Origin: Phytohabitans houttuyneae
GTDB taxonomy: Bacteria > Actinomycetota > Actinomycetes > Mycobacteriales > Micromonosporaceae
NCBI RefSeq assembly: GCF_011764425.1
Contig: NZ_BLPF01000003.1
Span: forward strand, 372,001 to 436,000
DNA: 64,000 nt
Reading direction: 5' to 3'
The notes under the pieces were generated by a model that worked only from the letters and a program-made list of their open reading frames with translations, searched no databases and was not told where the DNA came from. The translations under genes were made by a program, and so were the position numbers. Below are positions 7,745 through 16,796 of this stretch, piece after piece (positions within the stretch are counted from its first letter, which is position 1; each line of letters begins with the position of its first letter).

Positions 7745-8518
7745 GTGGTGCCCGCCACCGCGGCCGCGGTCGTCACGTTCCTGTTGATGGTGACGCCGGG
7801 GACCGCCTTCGAGCTGATGTGGCAGCGCACCAGGCCGCGCCGCGACGAGAGCACTTTCCTGGAGATCAACCGGGTGCTGCTGACCGGCGTGCTCTTCAGC
7901 GCCGCGTCGGCGGCGACGCTGGTGGCGGTCGAGGCGGTGGCACCAGGCACCATTGTGGACATCGGCGGCCTGGTCGCCGGGGGCGGCGGCTACGTCGAGG
8001 CGCATCCACTGCTCAGCGTCGCCACGCTCGCGGTGGCACTGGTGATCGCCCTGCTCTACGCGACCGCCGCGCACGACCTGCTGGACGCGCCCGCGGCACG
8101 GCGGATCGGCCAGGAGTCCGGATGGCACACCGCGTTGAGCCGGCTCGCCGCGCCGGGCGTCCGGGTCTTCCTGAGCGTGCAGCTCAAGGACGGGTCGACC
8201 ATCACGGGGTACTCGGCGGCGTACTCCACCGACCCGGACCCGAGCCGCCGCGACCTGGTCCTGCGTGCCCCGCTGCGGATCCGGCCACCCGGCGCCGACG
8301 CCGCCGTCGAGCTGGACGGGTCCTGGCAGGTCATGGTGCTCACCGGCGCCGAGATCAGCACGATCGCCGCGGCGTACGTCGGCTCGGCCCGCCCGGTGCG
8401 GCCCGGTCGCGCCCGGCGGCTCGCCCGGTGGGTCGAGCGGCGGGTGTGGCAGCTGTCCCTCGGCGCCGTCGCGGCCATCGTCGCCGCGCTGCTCGTGGCG
8501 GCGCTGGCCACACCCTGA
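7745..8518 (+). CDS. DUF6338-family membrane protein
   Basis: A 257-residue protein with three predicted helices near the N-terminus (residues 3-15, about 40-65 and 85-105) and one near the C-terminus (about 236-255). The FLLMVTPGTAFELMWQRTRPRRDEST segment, a hydrophobic re-entrant start followed by arginines, is the DUF6338 signature. The soluble middle contains VFLSVQLKDGSTITGYSAAYS, a small beta-barrel-like module. DUF6338 proteins have no defined function. It lies 12 bp upstream of a TPR-CHAT protease gene and likely forms one transcription unit with it, suggesting a membrane anchor or sensor for that protease. Confidence 0.72.
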   Translation: MVPATAAAVVTFLLMVTPGTAFELMWQRTRPRRDESTFLEINRVLLTGVLFSAASAATLVAVEAVAPGTIVDIGGLVAGGGGYVEAHPLLSVATLAVALVIALLYATAAHDLLDAPAARRIGQESGWHTALSRLAAPGVRVFLSVQLKDGSTITGYSAAYSTDPDPSRRDLVLRAPLRIRPPGADAAVELDGSWQVMVLTGAEISTIAAAYVGSARPVRPGRARRLARWVERRVWQLSLGAVAAIVAALLVAALATP

Positions 8519-8530
8519 CGGGAGCGCGGG

Positions 8531-11500
8531 ATGCGGCGGAGGTTGTGGCGCAAGCTGCTGCTGTGGCTCGTGGCCGTCACGGCCCGGCGGGCCCGCCGTC
8601 ACCCGTCCGAGCTGACCGATGCCGAGACCCTGGAGGACGTCGAGAACCTGCGGACGTTCCTGACCCGCACACGCCGCCGCCGCGCGCCGGAGCTGGACCC
8701 GGCCGTCGCCGAGACGCTCGCCTCCTTCTACTGGTCCCGCTACCTGTACGCGGACCCACCGGGCACCGCGGACGACCTGCGCGAGGCGGTGTGGCTGTGG
8801 CGCCGCGCCGCCGCCGTCGGCGTGCCACCGGTGCTCGCGCCCCTGTTCGAGATAGGCCCCGGCCCGTTCCCGGAGGACGCGGGCCTGCTGGTGACCTGCG
8901 TGCACGACCTGTTCGACCTCGCCGCGGCGGACGAGCGGGACTGGGTCGCGCTGGAGTCGGCGGTGACCCTGGCCCGGTACGCGATGGCGCTGGCCCGCTC
9001 CGGCCACGAGATCGACAGGGACACCCGGGCGGAGCTGGCCCGAGCCCTCCAGACGCTGGCCTGGCACACCAGTGACGACGACGCCTGGGACCAGGCCGTG
9101 GCCAACGCCCGGCGCGCGCTGGACCGCACGCCGCGGGACGATCCGGAGGTGCTGCGCCGGGTCGGCGTACTCGGCATGGCGCTGTCCGGCGTGGCCGCGA
9201 GCCGCCGCGACGAGCGGGTGCTGCGGGAGGCGCTGCGACTCCTGCGGCCGGCGGTGCGCCGCGCCGCGGAAGGGGACCCGCACCGGCCGTTCGTGGTGCT
9301 GTCGCTGCTGGACGCGATCACCGTGCGCCTGGGCTGGCTGGAGGGCGGCGACCTCCCGGTCGACGGCCCGTCCCGCCTGGGCACGCTGCTCGCCATGGTC
9401 CCGGAGGGCACCCCGGGGCGGGAGGACACCGTCGCCGACCTCGCCACCGCTCTGTGGCAGCGCTACCTCTACCTCGACGGCGGCGTCGACCTCGACGTGC
9501 TGCCGTACACGCTGTCGCTATACGCGCAGGTGTACGCGCGCGACCCGGACCAGGTGCCGCCGAACCTGGCGCGGGTCTTCGACCCCGACGCGAGCCTCCC
9601 CGAACCCGGCGAGCGGTCCGAGGGTGACCTGCACACGCTGGTGACCTGCGCCTCCGACCTGTACAGCTACGCCGAGGAGGACGAGGACCAGCGGCGCGAG
9701 GCGATCGGCCAGGCGGGCGTGCTCGCCCGCGACGCGCTCGCGCTGGCGGCGGAGCTGGACACGATCGAGCCGGACACGCGTGCCGAGCTGGCCCGCGTGC
9801 TGCTCAACACGTTCTACAACGGACACGACACCGCGTTGCTCGAACCCACCCGGCGGCACGCCCGGGCGGCGCTCGCCGCGACACCACCCGACCACGAGGA
9901 GCGCCTCGCCCGCACCGGCGTGCTCGGCGGGACGCTGGCCGAGATCGCCGACGCCCGCGACGACGACGATGCCCTCCACGAGGCCCTCGCGCTTCTCCGG
10001 CCGGCCGTGTTCGCCGCCGGCCGCGACCACCCGGGCCTGAAGCCGGCGGCCGCCGCCCTCGTGCGCGCGCTGACCCTGCGCCTGAGTCGCAGCAGCGGCG
10101 TCACCGGGTTCGCCGAGACCTCCCGCGACCTGCGCGACCTGATGGACCTGCTCCCCGACGACCACCCGGACCGCGAAGACCTGGAGCCGGTGGTGCTGGC
10201 CACCGAGGCCCACCACCTGATCTACCTCGGCGACCTCAGCGGAGCCGCCTCGGCCCGGGCCGCCCTCGACCGCGCTGTCGCACGCCTCGCACCGGGAACG
10301 GAGAGCCACGACCGCTTCCGCCTGGCGTCCGCCACGATCGCCGTCTCGCTCGGCACGATGGGCGAGATGCTCGTGCCGGGACCGGAGCTGGCCCGGTACC
10401 GCGAGGTCTTCGACAGCGTCACCGCCCTCGACCCGCTGGAACGGGCGACCAACCTCGAGGTCCTCTGCACCTACCTGATGGCGGACGCCGACCCGGCGAT
10501 CCACGGCCCGCCGGCCAGCGACCCGCGGCTTCTCGACGAGTGCGTCACCCTGCTGAACGACGGCCTGGCCACCGTGCCCAAGCGGTCCGCCGTACACCGG
10601 GACCTGCGCGCCCAGCTCGGCGCCACGCTGCTGCGCCGCTACCGCGCCACCGGCGACCGCGACGACCTGGAGCGGGCCACGACGCTGGCGCGGGACCGGT
10701 GGCGCGAGCTGACCGGGCGGCGGGCCAACCCGTCCGAAGTGGGCACCGCCCGGTCCGAGCTTGCGCACGCGATGCGCGAACAGCACCTGGTGACGGGTAC
10801 CCACAACACCTACGACGAGGCGATGACGCTGCTGCGCGCGGGCATCGCCGACACCGAGCAGACCGCCGTGTCCCGCGTGGTGGAGGCGTACGCGGCCGGC
10901 GACCTCGCGGTCCGGACCGGCCGGTGGCGCGACGCCGCGGACGTGTACGCCTCCGGTGTCGGCCTCGCCGCCCGCGGTGCCTGGCGGGCCCTGCGGCGAC
11001 CGGACCGGGAGCGGCAGCTCACCTTCTGGTCCGGCCTGGCCAACGAGGCGGCCGCGACCGCGATCCTCGCCGGCGACCCGCGCCGCGCCGTCACGATGCT
11101 GGAGCACGGCCGCGCCATCCTGTTTCACCAGGAGCTCGACGCGCGCGGCAACGGGCTGCGGCTGCGGGCCGAACGGCCCGACCTCGCCGGCCGGCTCGAC
11201 CGCGTCGAGGAGGAGACCGAACGCACGACCGATCCGCGACGGCGCCGGGACCTCGCCGTGGAGTGGCGCGGCCTGCTCGCCGAGATCCGGTCCCAGCCCG
11301 GGTTCGAGGGGTTCCTACGCCCGCCCGACGCGGCCGCGCTGCTCCCCGCCGAGGGTCGCACCGCCGTTCTCGTCAACCCCGCTGACGTCGGCTCACACGC
11401 CCTGCTGGTCTCCGCCGGCGGCATCCGCGTGGTACCGCTGCCGGCGCTGACCACCGCCGCGGTACGCGAGCGGGTGACCGCGTTCAACCAGGCCCTCGCC

Positions 11501-12418
11501 GACCTGACCCGGCCCGGCGGCCGGCCCGGCGCCGTCGAGACGGTCACCGAGACGCTCGACTGGCTGTGGCACACCACCGCCGAGCCGGTGCTGGCCGCGC
11601 TCGGCCACCACGAGACCCCGCCGGAAAAGGCGGAGTGGCCGAGGATCCACTGGTGTCCGACGTGGATGCTCACGTTTCTGCCGATCCACGCCGCCGCCGC
11701 CCGCCGGCCCAGCGCACCGGGACAGTCCGTCCTGGACCGGGTCGTGTCCTCGTACACGCCGAGCCTGAACACGCTGCGCGACCTCGGCACGCGCCCGCAG
11801 CCCGCGCCCGAGCGGCGTTCGCTGCTGCTCGTCGCCCTTCCGGAGGCTCCCGGCCTCCCGCCGATTCCCGGCGCCCACCGGGAGGCGGCCAGCCTGGCCG
11901 GCCTCGGGCTCCCGACCGCGGTGCTCACCGGACCGGACGCCGACCGCGCCGCCGTCAGCGCCGCCATGCGCGAGCACGCGTGGGCACACTTCGCCTGCCA
12001 CGCCAGTCACGACCTGACCGACCCCAGCCGCAGCCGGCTGCTGCTGCACGACCACGCGCAGGACCCGTTCACCGTTGTCGAGATCTCCCGGCTGCGCCTT
12101 TCGCAGGCACAGTTCGCCTACCTGTCCGCCTGCGACACCGCCCGCGGCGGCCTGCGCCTGCCCGACGAGGCCATCCACGTCGGCGGCGCGCTGCAACTGG
12201 CCGGCTACCAGCACGTGATCGCGACGCTGTGGGCGGTCAGTGACACCATCGCCGCCCGCATGACCACCCAGGTGTACCGGGCGATGCGCACTGGAGACGG
12301 CCACACGCTCGCGCCGGACACGGCGGCCCTGGCCCTGCACGCCGCGACCCGCGCCCTGCGCCGCCGGTACCCGCACGACCCCACGCTCTGGGCCGGCTAC
12401 GTCCACCTTGGACCCTAG
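8531..12418 (+). CDS. large TPR-CHAT caspase-like protease
   Basis: A 1,295-residue protein. Residues about 60-900 are built of helical TPR-like repeats; blocks such as VLGMALSGVAASRRDERVL recur at regular intervals, and two long copies around residues 115-270 and 370-530 look like an internal duplication. Residues about 950-1295 form the CHAT domain. The catalytic dyad is visible as H1157 in HFACHA and C1201 in LSACDTA. CHAT enzymes of this type cleave partner proteins after the TPR part senses a signal; in Craspase a similar TPR-CHAT is switched by RNA-guided binding. No gRAMP or CRISPR gene is present here. It follows the DUF6338 gene and precedes the injection-system operon by 233 bp. Confidence 0.88.
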   Translation: MRRRLWRKLLLWLVAVTARRARRHPSELTDAETLEDVENLRTFLTRTRRRRAPELDPAVAETLASFYWSRYLYADPPGTADDLREAVWLWRRAAAVGVPPVLAPLFEIGPGPFPEDAGLLVTCVHDLFDLAAADERDWVALESAVTLARYAMALARSGHEIDRDTRAELARALQTLAWHTSDDDAWDQAVANARRALDRTPRDDPEVLRRVGVLGMALSGVAASRRDERVLREALRLLRPAVRRAAEGDPHRPFVVLSLLDAITVRLGWLEGGDLPVDGPSRLGTLLAMVPEGTPGREDTVADLATALWQRYLYLDGGVDLDVLPYTLSLYAQVYARDPDQVPPNLARVFDPDASLPEPGERSEGDLHTLVTCASDLYSYAEEDEDQRREAIGQAGVLARDALALAAELDTIEPDTRAELARVLLNTFYNGHDTALLEPTRRHARAALAATPPDHEERLARTGVLGGTLAEIADARDDDDALHEALALLRPAVFAAGRDHPGLKPAAAALVRALTLRLSRSSGVTGFAETSRDLRDLMDLLPDDHPDREDLEPVVLATEAHHLIYLGDLSGAASARAALDRAVARLAPGTESHDRFRLASATIAVSLGTMGEMLVPGPELARYREVFDSVTALDPLERATNLEVLCTYLMADADPAIHGPPASDPRLLDECVTLLNDGLATVPKRSAVHRDLRAQLGATLLRRYRATGDRDDLERATTLARDRWRELTGRRANPSEVGTARSELAHAMREQHLVTGTHNTYDEAMTLLRAGIADTEQTAVSRVVEAYAAGDLAVRTGRWRDAADVYASGVGLAARGAWRALRRPDRERQLTFWSGLANEAAATAILAGDPRRAVTMLEHGRAILFHQELDARGNGLRLRAERPDLAGRLDRVEEETERTTDPRRRRDLAVEWRGLLAEIRSQPGFEGFLRPPDAAALLPAEGRTAVLVNPADVGSHALLVSAGGIRVVPLPALTTAAVRERVTAFNQALADLTRPGGRPGAVETVTETLDWLWHTTAEPVLAALGHHETPPEKAEWPRIHWCPTWMLTFLPIHAAAARRPSAPGQSVLDRVVSSYTPSLNTLRDLGTRPQPAPERRSLLLVALPEAPGLPPIPGAHREAASLAGLGLPTAVLTGPDADRAAVSAAMREHAWAHFACHASHDLTDPSRSRLLLHDHAQDPFTVVEISRLRLSQAQFAYLSACDTARGGLRLPDEAIHVGGALQLAGYQHVIATLWAVSDTIAARMTTQVYRAMRTGDGHTLAPDTAALALHAATRALRRRYPHDPTLWAGYVHLGP

Positions 12419-12651
12419 CCCCGTCTCCAACCCGGGCCGAGGCCCGCATGATGCCGCCTGCGGAGCCTCCAGAGGGCTAAATCGGGCGAAAGGCGGAAAA
12501 GCCGGGAACGACTGATCTACCGTCGGAATGAGGCGGACTGAGCGCCGCGCCTGCTGCCGAGGGAGTCGGGGGTGGCCGCCATGGTGGACCGGCATACCTA
12601 CCAGACAGCGATACCGCCCGGGTCCGCGCCGGTGAACGGGCCATCGCGGCC
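12419..12651. other. intergenic region upstream of the injection-system operon
   Basis: 233 bp that must hold the promoter of the CIS operon unless it is read through from the CHAT gene. I see no clear -35/-10 pair, no strong hairpin and only a weak ribosome binding site before the ATG at 12652. Confidence 0.4.
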
Positions 12652-13364
12652 ATGACGGACGAACCGCGTTCCGGACCGACCGAGGCCGCCACCACGGAAC
12701 TGGCAGCCTGGATCGAGAGCGTAACCGGCGGCGCCGTCCTCATCGGAGCCACCACCACCCGGAGCCGCCGCGCGGACGGCGGGGATGGCGACGCGTTGCG
12801 CCTGTGGCCGCTGGAGCTGCGGCCGGAGCGGCACACCCGCGGTGCGGACGGCGAAGCGCCGTACACCCTGCGCGTCCGCCACCTGCTCGCCCCCGCCGAA
12901 CCCCCGTCCGGGACAGCGTCGTCGCGCCTGCTCGACGCCGTGCTCGTCGCGGCCGTGCGCGCGGGCGAGCCGGCGATCGCGCTGGAGCCGCCCGACCCGC
13001 GCATGTGGCTGGCACTGGGTGTCGAACCCCGCCCCGCGCTGTTCATCGACGTTCCCGCGCAGGTGGTCCGGCAGCCAGTCCGGGCACCGCTGGTGCTGCA
13101 CCCGCTGCGCCTCGGGTCGCTGGAGATGCGCCCCCTGGACGGCCGGGTGCTCGGCCCGGGGAGCGGCCGATACCCGGAATGCGCGTCGAGGCGGGCCGGG
13201 CGGCGGCGTACACGGACGCGGACGGTTGGTTCCACCTTGCCGCCGTGCCCCGGCACGGCCGGATCCAGCTGCGGCTGGAGGGGCGCGGCCGCGCACTGAC
13301 CGCGCGGCTCGAGCCTGACTTCACCGAGCCGTTGACCATTCACTGCGATCTCGAGGAGTCGTGA
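12652..13364 (+). CDS. CIS cap/terminator-like protein (DUF4255/Pvc16-like) with a C-terminal carboxypeptidase-regulatory-like domain; frameshifted
   Basis: The first frame runs from ATG 12652 and is coding to about 13157 (LEMRPLDGRVLGPG). Coding continues one frame over as ERPIPGMRVEAGRAAAYTDADGWFHLAAVP to TGA 13364. Adding one G to the GGGG run at 13158-13161 joins them into 237 residues. The N-terminal part has the layout of DUF4255 (a strand-rich domain with LRVRHLLAP, then PRMWLALGVEPRPALFIDVPAQV). The C-terminal part is a small Ig-like carboxypeptidase-regulatory fold. Pvc16/Afp16-type proteins terminate the tube and sheath in known CISs. The stop overlaps the sheath start (TGATG). The family call for the N-terminal domain is tentative. 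Confidence 0.6.
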
Positions 13365-14685
13365 TGCCCAACTACGCAGCTCCCGGCGTATTCGTCGAGG
13401 AGGTACCCGGCGGCGCACGGCCGATCGGCGCGGTCGGCACCAGCACGGCGGGCTTCATCGGCCACGCCCCGGACCGGGCGGCGCGGGTCGACGAGGCGGT
13501 CGCCGTGAACAGCTGGACGGAGTTCCTGACCATCTTCTGCGGCCCGGCGAACAACCCGAAGCCGCCGGAGACCACCCACCTGGCCAACGCGGTCTACGGC
13601 TTCTTCGACAACGGGGGCAGCCGCTGCTACGTGGTCAACATCGGCAAGTCCGACGCGATCACCGGGACCGGCCGCAAGCGGACCGGACTGCAGGTGCTGG
13701 AGACGATCGACGAGATCGCCATCGTGGCCGCGCCCGGGTTCACCGATCCGGCCGCGCACGAGGCGCTGCTCAGCCACTGCGAGCGGCTGGCCTTCCCGGT
13801 GGCGATCCTCGACCCGCCGTCCGATGTGGACAACATCGACCGCCTGGTCGAGGTGGCCACCGCGGGGGAGACCCCGGCACCCGGCGACAAGCCGGCGAAG
13901 GCGGCCGCTGCCAAGGAGAAGCCCGCGGACGGCGACGAAGGGGCCGCGGCGGGTGCGCCCGGGGAGGCCGCACCGTCGGCGCCCGCGGCACCGGCCAAAC
14001 CGGCGGCGCCGGCGAGTGGCGGGTTGCGGCCACGACAATCCGACCAGGGTACGTTCTACTTCCCCTGGATCAAGGTACGTGACCCGCTCGGCGGGCAGAT
14101 CGTCACGGCGCCGCCCAGCGGCCACATGGCCGGCACGTGGGCCCGCACCGACGCGACGCGGGGCGTGCACAAGGCGCCGGCGAACGAGCCGCTGCGCGGC
14201 GCGCTCGACGTGACCTACCGGGTCACCCGTCAGGAGCAGGAGAAGCTCAACCCGCAGGGGTCAACTGCATCCGGTACTTCGCCGCGGAAGGCATCCGGGT
14301 CTGGGGCGCGAGGACGCTCGCCGCGGAGGCCAGCGAGTGGCGGTACATCAACGTGCGCCGGCTCTTCAACGCCGTCGGCCGGTCCATCGAGCTCGGCACC
14401 GGCTGGATGGTGTTCGAACCCAACGACCTGACCCTGTGGAAGTCCATCCGCCGCGACATCACCGCGTTCCTGACGAGCGTGTGGCGTGACGGCGCGCTGA
14501 TGGGCCGGACGCCGCAGGAGGCGTTCTTCGTCAAGTGCGATGAGGAGACCAACCCCGCGGACCAGCGGGACCAGGGTCGGGTCATAGCGCTGATCGGCCT
14601 GGCCGTGGTCAAGCCGGCGGAGTTCGTGATCTTCCGGCTCAGCCAGTGGGCCGGCGGGGCCCAGACCGACGTCATGGGTGGGTGA
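13364..14685 (+). CDS. CIS contractile tail sheath protein; frameshifted
   Basis: The N-terminus PNYAAPGVFVEEVPGG plus GTSTAGFIGHAP is the classic phage/CIS sheath start. Coding runs in one frame to about 14257 (EKLNPQG) and resumes one frame over as VNCIRYFAAEGIRVWGARTL. The second part contains WRYINVRRLFNAVGRSIE and the C-terminal FEPND..LW..I...I..FL..., the conserved sheath core. Adding one G to the GGGG at 14257-14260 gives 440 residues, the usual size for CIS sheaths. Residues about 165-230 are an inserted Ala/Pro/Lys-rich linker, probably surface-exposed. It assembles around the tube and contracts to drive it. The stop overlaps the tube start by one base. Confidence 0.9.
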
Positions 14686-15164
14686 TGGCGATGACGGATA
14701 CCGCGGCGCAACCCGGCGGGTGGGTCGACCCGTACCGGGACTTCAACTTCAAGCTGCTGATCAACAACATCACCAACGGCCACTTCACCCGGGTCACCGG
14801 GCTGGGGGTCAAGGTGGACGCGATCGCGTACCGGGAGGCGGGCGACAACTCCATCGTGCGGGCGATCCCCGGGCGTACCACGTACCTGCCGGCGACCCTC
14901 TGGTACGGGGCGACCTCGTCGACCGAGGCGTGGGACTGGCTGCAGACCGCACTGACCGGCAAGGTGTCGCGGCGCAACGTGTCCATCGTGCTGCTGGACG
15001 CGGCCGGCTCGACCGAGGTCACCCGCTGGAACCTGATGAACGCCTGGCCCAGCGGGTGGACCAGCGAGTCGCTGGATGCGATGAGCCGCGAGATCCTGCT
15101 TCATTCTCTGGTCATCGCCTACGAGGGCCTCGAGCTGGAGCCGGGCAGCGGTGGCGGGGCGTAG
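14685..15164 (+). CDS. CIS inner tube protein (T4 gp19-like)
   Basis: A 159-residue protein with the phage T4 gp19 tube fold. DPYRDFNFKLLINNITNGHFTRVTGLGV is the family's opening (xxxxxFxVxIDGxxxgxFtevsGL), followed by GAGDNS-like and RxxPGRTTYLPATLWYG and the C-terminal YEGLELEPG. It stacks as hexamers to form the rigid inner tube that the sheath pushes out. Only one tube gene is present, while Afp/PVC loci have two or three. ATG 14685 overlaps the sheath stop, and the 3' end overlaps the next gene by 14 bp, both marks of translational coupling. Confidence 0.92.
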   Translation: MAMTDTAAQPGGWVDPYRDFNFKLLINNITNGHFTRVTGLGVKVDAIAYREAGDNSIVRAIPGRTTYLPATLWYGATSSTEAWDWLQTALTGKVSRRNVSIVLLDAAGSTEVTRWNLMNAWPSGWTSESLDAMSREILLHSLVIAYEGLELEPGSGGGA

Positions 15165-16794
15165 GCCTTACCCGGCGTGGCGGCTGCTGGTCCTGCGGTG
15201 GCTCGCCCGGCTGTCGCAGCGGGTGGCCGGGCCGCAAGCCGCCCCGGAACCGGCCGTGGCCGCACCGTCCGATCCGGACGCGCCACCCGAGGCATGGCTC
15301 CGGTTGGTGCGCAGCCGCGCGCGGGGCGCTTCGCTGCCGCCTCCGCCCTACGCCGCCCGGCCGCCGTGGGACTCCGGCGCGGAGGACACGGCGGGCCGGG
15401 CCGCGCCCACGGTCCGGGGAGCCGCGGCGGGCCGGAGCCTGGGGGAGCCGCACGCTCCCGCGGGAACCCACGCACATGTCCCCGCGGCGGCCCAGGTCTC
15501 CACGAATCCTCACGTCTCCACGAATGCTCGCGTCTCCTCGGAGGCGGCGGTCCCGGCGGAGGCGCGCGTCCCTAAGGAGGCGCCCGTCCCGACAGATCCG
15601 CATGCCTCCGCCGAGCCGCACTTTCCCGCGGAGAAGCGCGTCGTGCCCGCCGATGGGCGTGTCCCAACTGAGTGGGCTGTCCCCACCGAGTCGCCTGTCT
15701 CCACCGAGTCGCCTGTCTCCACCGAGTCGCATGGCCGCGCCGATGCGTCGAAGGCGTCGCGGTCCGGGACGGCGCCGGTGCCGGATGGGACGCCGGGTGT
15801 CGCCCCCGGGATGGGGCGAGTGGGCGACGAGCCGACGGTTGCCGCGGCCGGGAGGTGGCGGGTCAGCGATGAGCCGCCGGGCGCCGCGAGCGAGATGGGG
15901 CCGGTGGGCGAGAAGGCGTCAGGTGTCGCGACGGGGACAGGACCGGTGGGCGATGAGGTGCCGGCTGCGGCCGGGACGGGCCGTGTGGGCGAGGAGGCGC
16001 CGGGTGACGCGACGGGGTCCCGGCCGGTCCCGCACGCCGCCGACCCGGGACCGCCCGCACCGGCGATGCCCCTGCCGCCCGATCCGGCGAAGACCGTCCC
16101 CAGGCTGCGGGTGACACCGCCGCCGGTGTCGACAGCGACGTCGCGGAGGGCCGATCACGCGCCGACCGACCGCCTCCGCAACCCGCCGCGAAGCGACTCC
16201 GTCGAGGCGGCGAGCGCATCCCAGCCGGACCGGGGACGGCCCACCCGGCCGCAGTCGCCGCCCACTCAGTCGCCGGAACCGTCCGCATCGCTGGATCAGC
16301 TCGCACGGCCGGATCTGCTCACACCGCCGGATCCGCTCACGCGGCCTCGGATCATGACCAGCCCGCTCGAACATGCGCCCGAGCCGCCGGGCGCACGCCC
16401 GCTCCTCCCGGGTCCCCGCCTGCTCCGCCCCGACCCGGACCACCGTGCTGCCGGCCAGCCCGACCACCGCACGGCCGGCCACCTCGACCACCGCGCCGCC
16501 GGCGAACCGGAGCCGCGCGTCCTGCCGGCCCTGACCCCGCACCGGGCGGGCCCGGAGCACCCACCGGCGCCGCAGCGGGCCGAAGCGCAACCACCCCCGC
16601 CCGCGCCGACCCGGCACCCGACCACGGAACCGCCGACCCCGTCCTACGTGCCCGCCGACGCGGCCTACCAGGCGACCGGCCGGTACGACCCGTGGCCGGA
16701 GCTGCCCGACGACAGCCCACTGTGGACACCGGTACGGCCGGTCGAGGACGCGCGGCACCTGCGCGAGTTGGCCGCCGAGCAACGGGGTGACTGA
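15151..16794 (+). CDS. long disordered, repeat-rich CIS-operon protein
   Basis: A 547-residue protein from GTG 15151, in the slot that a short Pvc6-type gene occupies in PVC/Afp loci (between tube and LysM genes). The N-terminus RPYPAWRLLVLRWLARLSQRV is a short amphipathic or membrane-seeking helix. Residues 110-194 are hexapeptide repeats of the VPTESP/VSTESP type. Residues 219-292 hold five 13-14-residue repeats around RVGDEP, and about 430-455 hold three DHRAAGQP-type octamers. The rest is Pro/Ala/Arg-rich and should be disordered. The last 40 residues (YDPWPELPDDSPLWTPV) look folded or motif-like and are probably the functional contact. No enzymatic domain. Function unknown; linker, cargo or length-determinant roles are possible. 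Confidence 0.7.
   Translation: MAGRRPYPAWRLLVLRWLARLSQRVAGPQAAPEPAVAAPSDPDAPPEAWLRLVRSRARGASLPPPPYAARPPWDSGAEDTAGRAAPTVRGAAAGRSLGEPHAPAGTHAHVPAAAQVSTNPHVSTNARVSSEAAVPAEARVPKEAPVPTDPHASAEPHFPAEKRVVPADGRVPTEWAVPTESPVSTESPVSTESHGRADASKASRSGTAPVPDGTPGVAPGMGRVGDEPTVAAAGRWRVSDEPPGAASEMGPVGEKASGVATGTGPVGDEVPAAAGTGRVGEEAPGDATGSRPVPHAADPGPPAPAMPLPPDPAKTVPRLRVTPPPVSTATSRRADHAPTDRLRNPPRSDSVEAASASQPDRGRPTRPQSPPTQSPEPSASLDQLARPDLLTPPDPLTRPRIMTSPLEHAPEPPGARPLLPGPRLLRPDPDHRAAGQPDHRTAGHLDHRAAGEPEPRVLPALTPHRAGPEHPPAPQRAEAQPPPPAPTRHPTTEPPTPSYVPADAAYQATGRYDPWPELPDDSPLWTPVRPVEDARHLRELAAEQRGD
15478..15732 (+). repeat. coding hexapeptide repeat tract (18-bp period)
   Basis: About 14 degenerate 18-bp units encode V(P/S)(T/A)E(S/A)(P/x) within the disordered CIS protein; the last two VSTES units are nearly identical at DNA level. 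One unit carries an extra codon. Confidence 0.8.
15805..16026 (+). repeat. coding 13-14-residue repeat tract
   Basis: Five copies of a unit with core (G/W)x(R/P)VG(D/E)E followed by A/P/G-rich residues and ending (A/S)(A/T), within the same disordered protein. Period 39-42 bp. Confidence 0.75.
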
Positions 16795-16796
16795 CC

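Noticed and set aside
8531-12418. A type III-E Craspase locus because of TPR-CHAT
   Set aside because: No gRAMP/Cas7-11 gene, no CRISPR array and no Csx30-like partner in the window.
15478-15732. Short regular repeats that could suggest a CRISPR array
   Set aside because: The 18-bp period is in-frame coding, the units are degenerate and contiguous without spacers, and no cas gene is present.
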